A DNA stretch of 64,000 nucleotides, taken from assembly GCF_023101665.1 (NCBI RefSeq), contig NZ_CP082161.1, positions 3,844,001-3,908,000 of the forward strand, read 5' to 3'. Shown one piece after another: positions 59,468-64,000 of this stretch. A model generated the notes under the pieces. It ran no database searches, was not told where the DNA came from, and saw only the letters and a list, made by a program, of their open reading frames with translations. Origin of the DNA: Bradyrhizobium sp. 195 (lineage in GTDB: Bacteria > Pseudomonadota > Alphaproteobacteria > Rhizobiales > Xanthobacteraceae). The position numbers were made by a program, and so were the translations under genes. The first letter of the stretch is position 1; each line of letters begins with the position of its first letter.

Positions 59468-62400
59468 TTAATGGCTCGCGCTCTGGACCGGCGCCGCGCT
59501 GGTGTCGCTGCCGTGATGCGTCAGCGGCTTCATGCCGGTGACGGTCCGCAGCAGCACATAGAACACCGGCGTCAGGAACAGGCCGAACACGGTGACGCCG
59601 ATCATGCCGGAGAACACGGCAACGCCCATGGCGCGCCGCATCTCCGAGCCCGCGCCAGTCGAGAGCACCAGCGGCAGCACGCCCATGATGAACGCCATCG
59701 ACGTCATCAGGATCGGGCGCAGCCTCAAGCGGCTCGCTTCGATCGCGGCCCGGATCGGCGTGCGTCCTGCGAATTCGAGCTCGCGCGCGAATTCGACGAT
59801 CAGGATCGCGTTCTTGGCCGAAAGTCCCACGAGCACGATAAGCCCGATCTGGGTGAAGACGTTGTTGTCTCCCTTCGAGATCCAGACGCCGAACATCGCA
59901 GCGAGCAGGCCCATCGGCACGATCATGATGATCGAGAGCGGCAGTGTCAGGCTCTCATAGAGCGCGGCCAGCACCAGGAACACCAGCAGGATCGCCAGCG
60001 GGAACACCCAGAGGCCGGAATTGCCGGCGATGAACTCCTGATAGGTCAGGTCGGTCCATTCGAAGGCAAAGCCGGGCGGAAGCACCTCCGCCGCAATCCG
60101 CGTCGCCGCCTCCTGCGCCTGGCCCGATGAAAAGCCAGGTGCCGCTGCCGCGTTGATGTCGGACGACAGGAACCCATTGTAGCGGATCGCGCGCTCCGGC
60201 CCCGCGCTCTGGCGGATTGTGAGCAGCGCCGACAACGGCACCATGTCGCCGGAGGACGAGCGCACCTTCAACTGCCTGATGTCGTCGGCACGGGCGCGGA
60301 ACGGTGCGTCAGCCTGGACGCGGACGGAATAGGTGCGGCCAAACTTGTTGAAGTCGTTGACGTAGTAGGACCCGAGATAAATCTGCAGCGTGTTGAACAC
60401 TTCCGGCACGGGCACCCCCAACTGCAGCGCCTTGGTGCGATCGATGTCGGCGAACAGCTGCGGTACGTTGACCTGGAAGCTCGAGAACACGCCGGCGATC
60501 TCCGGCGCCTTCTGCATCGCCGCCATGAACGCCTTGGTCGCCTCGTTCAGCGCCTCATAGCCGAGACCCGCGCGGTCCTCGATCTGCAGCTTGAAGCCGC
60601 CGATGGTGCCGAGGCCGTTGACCGGCGGCGGTGGGAACATGGCGATGAAGGCTTCCTGGATGCCGGCATATTTCTTGTTCAGATCAGCCGCGATTGCATT
60701 CCCGCTCAGGGCCGCATCCTTGCGCTCGTCGAACGGTTTCAATGTCGAGAACACGATGCCGGCATTGGAGGAGTTGGTGAAGCCGGAGATCGACAGGCCG
60801 GGGAAGGCGACCGAGCTCTCGACGCCGGGCTGGGTCAGCGCGATGTCGCTCATCTTGCGGATCACCTCTTCGCTACGGTCGAGCGTGGCACCGTCGGGCA
60901 GGCGGGCAAAGCCAACCAGATATTGCTTGTCCTGGCCCGGCACGAAGCCGCTCGGTACCTGCTGGAACAGGAGGGCGGTGAGGCCGACCAGCACCGCGTA
61001 GAGGCCCATCACCGCGGCCTTGCCGGAGATTACCCTGGTGACGCTGCCGCCGTAATTTTCCGAGGAGCGCGTAAAAGCCTTGTTGAAGCCGCGGAAGAAC
61101 CAGCCAAGGCTCTTTTCCATGATGAGCGTCAGCCTGTCCTTCGGCTCGTTGTGTCCCCTAAGTAGCAGCGCCGACAGCGCCGGCGACAGCGTCAGCGAGT
61201 TGACGGCCGAGATCACGGTCGAGATCGCGATCGTCAGCGCAAACTGCTTGTAGAACTGCCCGGTGAGGCCGGAGATGAAGGCGAGCGGCACGAACACCGC
61301 GATCAGCACCATGGCGATCGCGATGATCGGCCCCGAGACCTCGCGCATCGCCTGATAAGTGGCATCACGCGGCGACAGCCCGGCCCCGATGTTGCGCTCC
61401 ACGTTCTCGACCACGACGATGGCGTCGTCGACGACGATGCCGATCGCGAGCACGAGGCCGAACAGGCTCAGCGCATTGATGGAGAAGCCGAACACGTGCA
61501 TCACGGCAAACGTGCCGACGATCGACACCGGCACGGCCAGCAGCGGGATGATCGAGGCGCGCCAGGTCTGCAGGAACAGGATCACGACCAGCACCACCAG
61601 CGCGATCGCCTCGAGCAGCGTGTGGATCACCGCCTCGATCGAGGAGCGCACGAACTGGGTGGGATCGTAGACGATTTGGTAGGACACGCCCTCGGGCATG
61701 TTCTTCTTGATCTCCGCCATGGTGGCCCGGACATTGTCGGAGATCTGCAGCGCGTTGGAGCCGGGCGCCTGGAAGATCGGGATCGCCACCGCCTGCTTGT
61801 TGTCGAGGAGCGAGCGCAGGCCGTATTCGGAGGCGCCAAGCTCGATGCGCGCGACGTCGCGCAAGCGCACGACTTCGCCGCGTGCACCGGTCTTGACCAC
61901 GATGTCGCCGAACTGCTCCTCGTTCGCAAGCCGGCCTTCGGCGTTGACGGAGAGCTGGAGATCAATGCCCGCAACGTTCGGGGAGGAACCGACCACGCCG
62001 GCGGCGGCCTCGACGTTCTGCGCCTGGATCGCCCGCACGATGTCACTCGCGGTCAGTCCATGTTCGGCGGCCTTCTGCGGATCGACCCAGACCCGCATGG
62101 AATAGTCGCCAGCGCCATAGAGCTGCACGTCGCCGACGCCGTCGATCCGCGCCAGGCGATCCTTGACGTTGAGCACGGCGTAGTTGCGCAAATACGTCAT
62201 GTCGTAGCGGCCGTTCGGCGACAGCAGGTGAACGACCATGGTGAGATCGGGCGACGACTTCTTGGTGATGATGCCGAGCTGGCGCACCACAGCGGGCAGG
62301 CGCGGCTCGGCCTGCTGCACGCGGTTCTGCACCAGCTGCGTGGCCTTGTCGGGATCGGTGCCGAGCCGGAACGTCACCGTCAGCGTCATCGCGCCGTCAG

Positions 62401-62656
62401 TGGTCGCCTGGCTCGACATGTAGAGCATGTTCTCGACGCCGTTGATCTGCTCTTCGATCGGCGTTGCCACCGTCTCCGCGATCACCTTGGGATTGGCGCC
62501 GGGATAGGTGGCGCGGACCACGACGGACGGCGGCACCACATCGGGATATTCCGAGATCGGCATCGCGAACAGCGAGATCAGGCCGGCGAGGAAGATCAGG
62601 ACCGAGAGAACGCCTGCAAAAATCGGACGATCAATGAAGAACTTTGAGAGATTCAT
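59468..62656 (-). CDS. RND efflux pump, inner membrane transporter (HAE1)
   Basis: This 1062-residue proton-driven drug exporter starts at an ATG at 62656 (MNLSKFFIDRPIFAGVLSVL). A longer frame to 62692 runs into the repeat region. It has the HAE1 motifs: ISEYPDVVPPSVVVRATYPG, GLVLAIGIVVDDAIVVVENV with the paired Asp of helix 4, and LVGLSAKNAILIVEFARELE. Twelve helices and two large periplasmic loops are present, and length is typical of AcrB. It works with the adaptor encoded upstream; no outer membrane channel gene is in the window. Substrate range is not readable. Confidence 0.95.
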   Translation of the reverse strand: MNLSKFFIDRPIFAGVLSVLIFLAGLISLFAMPISEYPDVVPPSVVVRATYPGANPKVIAETVATPIEEQINGVENMLYMSSQATTDGAMTLTVTFRLGTDPDKATQLVQNRVQQAEPRLPAVVRQLGIITKKSSPDLTMVVHLLSPNGRYDMTYLRNYAVLNVKDRLARIDGVGDVQLYGAGDYSMRVWVDPQKAAEHGLTASDIVRAIQAQNVEAAAGVVGSSPNVAGIDLQLSVNAEGRLANEEQFGDIVVKTGARGEVVRLRDVARIELGASEYGLRSLLDNKQAVAIPIFQAPGSNALQISDNVRATMAEIKKNMPEGVSYQIVYDPTQFVRSSIEAVIHTLLEAIALVVLVVILFLQTWRASIIPLLAVPVSIVGTFAVMHVFGFSINALSLFGLVLAIGIVVDDAIVVVENVERNIGAGLSPRDATYQAMREVSGPIIAIAMVLIAVFVPLAFISGLTGQFYKQFALTIAISTVISAVNSLTLSPALSALLLRGHNEPKDRLTLIMEKSLGWFFRGFNKAFTRSSENYGGSVTRVISGKAAVMGLYAVLVGLTALLFQQVPSGFVPGQDKQYLVGFARLPDGATLDRSEEVIRKMSDIALTQPGVESSVAFPGLSISGFTNSSNAGIVFSTLKPFDERKDAALSGNAIAADLNKKYAGIQEAFIAMFPPPPVNGLGTIGGFKLQIEDRAGLGYEALNEATKAFMAAMQKAPEIAGVFSSFQVNVPQLFADIDRTKALQLGVPVPEVFNTLQIYLGSYYVNDFNKFGRTYSVRVQADAPFRARADDIRQLKVRSSSGDMVPLSALLTIRQSAGPERAIRYNGFLSSDINAAAAPGFSSGQAQEAATRIAAEVLPPGFAFEWTDLTYQEFIAGNSGLWVFPLAILLVFLVLAALYESLTLPLSIIMIVPMGLLAAMFGVWISKGDNNVFTQIGLIVLVGLSAKNAILIVEFARELEFAGRTPIRAAIEASRLRLRPILMTSMAFIMGVLPLVLSTGAGSEMRRAMGVAVFSGMIGVTVFGLFLTPVFYVLLRTVTGMKPLTHHGSDTSAAPVQSASH

Positions 62657-62703
62657 GGCTTTGCCCCTGCGCAGTATCTTGCTCGTCGCCACACAGCTCC
62701 GCC

Positions 62704-62809
62704 GTCATTCCGGGGCGCGCGAAGCGCGAACCCGGAATCCAGAGGTGATGTGGTCGGAGCATCTTAATCTCGAGATTCCGGGTTCTCGCTGTGCGAGCCC
62801 CGGAATGAC
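62704..62809. repeat. Intergenic inverted-repeat element, GTCATTCCGGGG family
   Basis: The 106-nt unit has the same perfect 12-nt ends as 17667-17767: GTCATTCCGGGG (62704-62715) and CCCCGGAATGAC (62798-62809). Inside, ACCCGGAATCcag faces GATTCCGGGT. It separates the adaptor and transporter genes within the efflux operon. Its hairpin could affect how much transporter is made relative to adaptor. Confidence 0.75.
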
Positions 62810-62817
62810 GATGGGTC

Positions 62818-64000
62818 TTAGCGTTGCACCACGTCCTGGTTGCTGTGGTTGGAAGCCGCTTGCTGCCCACGCGCACCCATTGCGGCGACCTCGGTCTTGA
62901 GCAGGGCGCCCGGACGCACACGCTGCAGGCCGTTGACGACGATGCGGTCGCCTGACTTCAGGCCGTCCGTCACGATGCGCAACCCGTCCACGGCGCCGCC
63001 GAGCGTGACCGGCCGGTAGACCGCCCGGCTGTCGTCGCCGACCGCCATCACGAACTTCTTGTCCTGGTCGGTGCCGATCGCGCGCTCGTCGATCATCACC
63101 AGCGTCTGCTGCTTCGGCTGACCCATACGCACGCGGGCGAACTGGCCGGGGATGAGACGCCCGTCCTCGTTCTGGAAGACCGCGCGGACGCGGATCGTGC
63201 CGCTCTGGCCGTTGACCTGGTTGTCGATGAGCTGGATATGGCCTTTCGCCGAGAGACCGCCGGAGGTCGTCATCTCCACCGGAATCTGGTCGAGCTTGCC
63301 GCGCTGGCCTGTGGCGTCCGCAATCGAGTTCAGCGCACGCAGCACGATCTCCTCATCCGCATCGAACGAGGCATAGATCGGATTGACCGAGACCAGCGAG
63401 GTCAACACCGGGGAGGCGGTGCCGGCAGCGACGAGATTGCCGACGGTGACCTCGATCTTGCCGACGCGGCCGTCCACGGGCGCGCGCACCTCGGTGTAGT
63501 CGAGGTTGAGCTTTGCAGTCTGGAGCGTCGCCTCGGCCGCCTTCACGTTGGCGATCGCTTCGCGGTTGGCGTTCTCGCGCTGATCGAAATCGCGGCGTGT
63601 CACGACGGCGTTGCCGACAAGCTGCGCGCCGCGTTCGACCTCGCTGGTGGTGAACACCACGCGCGCCTTCGCCGCCTCGAGCTGGGCGTTGGCCTTGTCG
63701 ACCTCTGCGGCGTAAGGCGCCGGGTCGATCTTGAACAGGACGTCGCCGGCCCTCACCAGCGCGCCTTCAGTGAACTTGGTCGCAAGGATTGCGCCGGCGA
63801 CGCGTGGGCGGAGCTCGACGCGGTTGATGGCCTCCAATCGGCCGGAGAAGTCGTCCCACAGAGCGGTTTGCCGCGGCTCGATCATGGCGACAGTGACGGG
63901 CACCGCCTGTTCAGCCGCGGCGGCTGTTGCGGTTGCCTGGGCCGGCCGAAAATAGTGGCTGGCCGCGACCGTACCGGCCACGGCAAGGACGCCAACGATG
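62818..64000 (-). CDS. RND efflux periplasmic adaptor, 5' end outside window
   Basis: At least 393 residues of a membrane-fusion adaptor are visible; the frame remains open to the right edge (IVGVLAVAGTVAASHYF), so the true start lies beyond it. Lipoyl halves flank an alpha hairpin: VELRPRVAGAILATKFTEGA, the coiled coil KANAQLEAAKARVVFTTSEV, and LDYTEVRAPVDGRVGKIEVT. The beta-barrel and membrane-proximal domains follow (RVRAVFQNEDGRLIPGQFAR; GDRIVVNGLQRVRPGALLKT). It bridges the inner membrane transporter to an outer membrane channel. It is transcribed first, followed by the HAE1 transporter. Confidence 0.93.
   Translation of the reverse strand, partial: IVGVLAVAGTVAASHYFRPAQATATAAAAEQAVPVTVAMIEPRQTALWDDFSGRLEAINRVELRPRVAGAILATKFTEGALVRAGDVLFKIDPAPYAAEVDKANAQLEAAKARVVFTTSEVERGAQLVGNAVVTRRDFDQRENANREAIANVKAAEATLQTAKLNLDYTEVRAPVDGRVGKIEVTVGNLVAAGTASPVLTSLVSVNPIYASFDADEEIVLRALNSIADATGQRGKLDQIPVEMTTSGGLSAKGHIQLIDNQVNGQSGTIRVRAVFQNEDGRLIPGQFARVRMGQPKQQTLVMIDERAIGTDQDKKFVMAVGDDSRAVYRPVTLGGAVDGLRIVTDGLKSGDRIVVNGLQRVRPGALLKTEVAAMGARGQQAASNHSNQDVVQR

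Noticed and set aside
1..64000. CRISPR arrays, tRNA, rRNA, insertion sequences
   Set aside because: I looked for regularly spaced repeats, tRNA-like cloverleaf ends and transposase-like proteins and found none.

Overview
The window is a GC-rich chromosomal segment from an alphaproteobacterium of the order Hyphomicrobiales, most probably Bradyrhizobium or a close relative. I infer this from the very-long-chain fatty acid lipid A locus (acpXL, fabZ, two ketosynthases, lpxXL), the many small secreted or membrane proteins, the short inverted-repeat elements between genes, and the density of uptake and catabolic genes. I see no tRNA, rRNA, CRISPR array, insertion sequence or prophage. Both ends cut a gene: lpxXL on the left and an RND adaptor on the right.

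Layout. 1-3.5 kb (minus strand): lipid A very-long-chain acyl operon. 3.7-7.1 kb: small hypothetical and membrane genes and a ParB-like protein. 7.1-9.8 kb: a P-type cation ATPase coupled to a tiny membrane protein. 9.9-13.7 kb: iron uptake set (TonB receptor, PepSY membrane protein, small membrane protein) behind a perfect palindrome. 13.7-16.3 kb: MgtC-like protein and a HerA-type ATPase. 16.5-35.0 kb: a catabolic island whose core is a nicotinate pathway. 35.0-41.2 kb: a hairpin-led small gene, a P450, three tiny hydrophilic proteins, DUF763, an MscS channel and a Bug-type receptor. 41.2-46.2 kb: a TetR-headed aromatic-acid operon. 46.2-54.6 kb: amidohydrolase, NTF2-like protein, amino-acid-type receptor, CitE-like lyase, acyl-CoA dehydrogenase, GH172 protein and acyl-CoA ligase. 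54.8-59.2 kb: flavin monooxygenase, lytic transglycosylase and small proteins. 59.5-64 kb: RND efflux pump.

The most interesting region is 17.7-35.0 kb. A NicAB-type nicotinate hydroxylase (molybdenum subunit fused to three cytochrome c domains, as in aerobes) lies opposite 6-hydroxynicotinate reductase and, further on, a clear enamidase. The last two enzymes are best known from nicotinate-fermenting Eubacterium. An ApbE-like UPF0280 gene overlaps the reductase gene by 4 nt and is a candidate flavin transferase for it. A ferredoxin-NADP reductase gene lies opposite the enamidase and could supply low-potential electrons. A branched-chain-type ABC importer and a MarR regulator complete the set. 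Related palindromic sites lie in both divergent intergenic regions, which suggests one regulon. This fits the reductive route nicotinate -> 6-hydroxynicotinate -> tetrahydro-6-oxonicotinate -> 2-formylglutarate.

A second circuit links distant genes. The promoter of the extradiol dioxygenase gene at 16.5 kb and the promoter of the tetR operon at 41.2 kb share a 42-nt block (37 of 42 identical) built around TTTGTAC-N4-GTACAAA. The tetR operon encodes PDC-lactonase-like, GalB-like and GalC-like enzymes, a dihydroxyphthalate-decarboxylase-like protein and a dehydrogenase. The remote dioxygenase may therefore be its missing ring-cleavage step. The GalC-like gene carries an apparent one-base deletion near its start.
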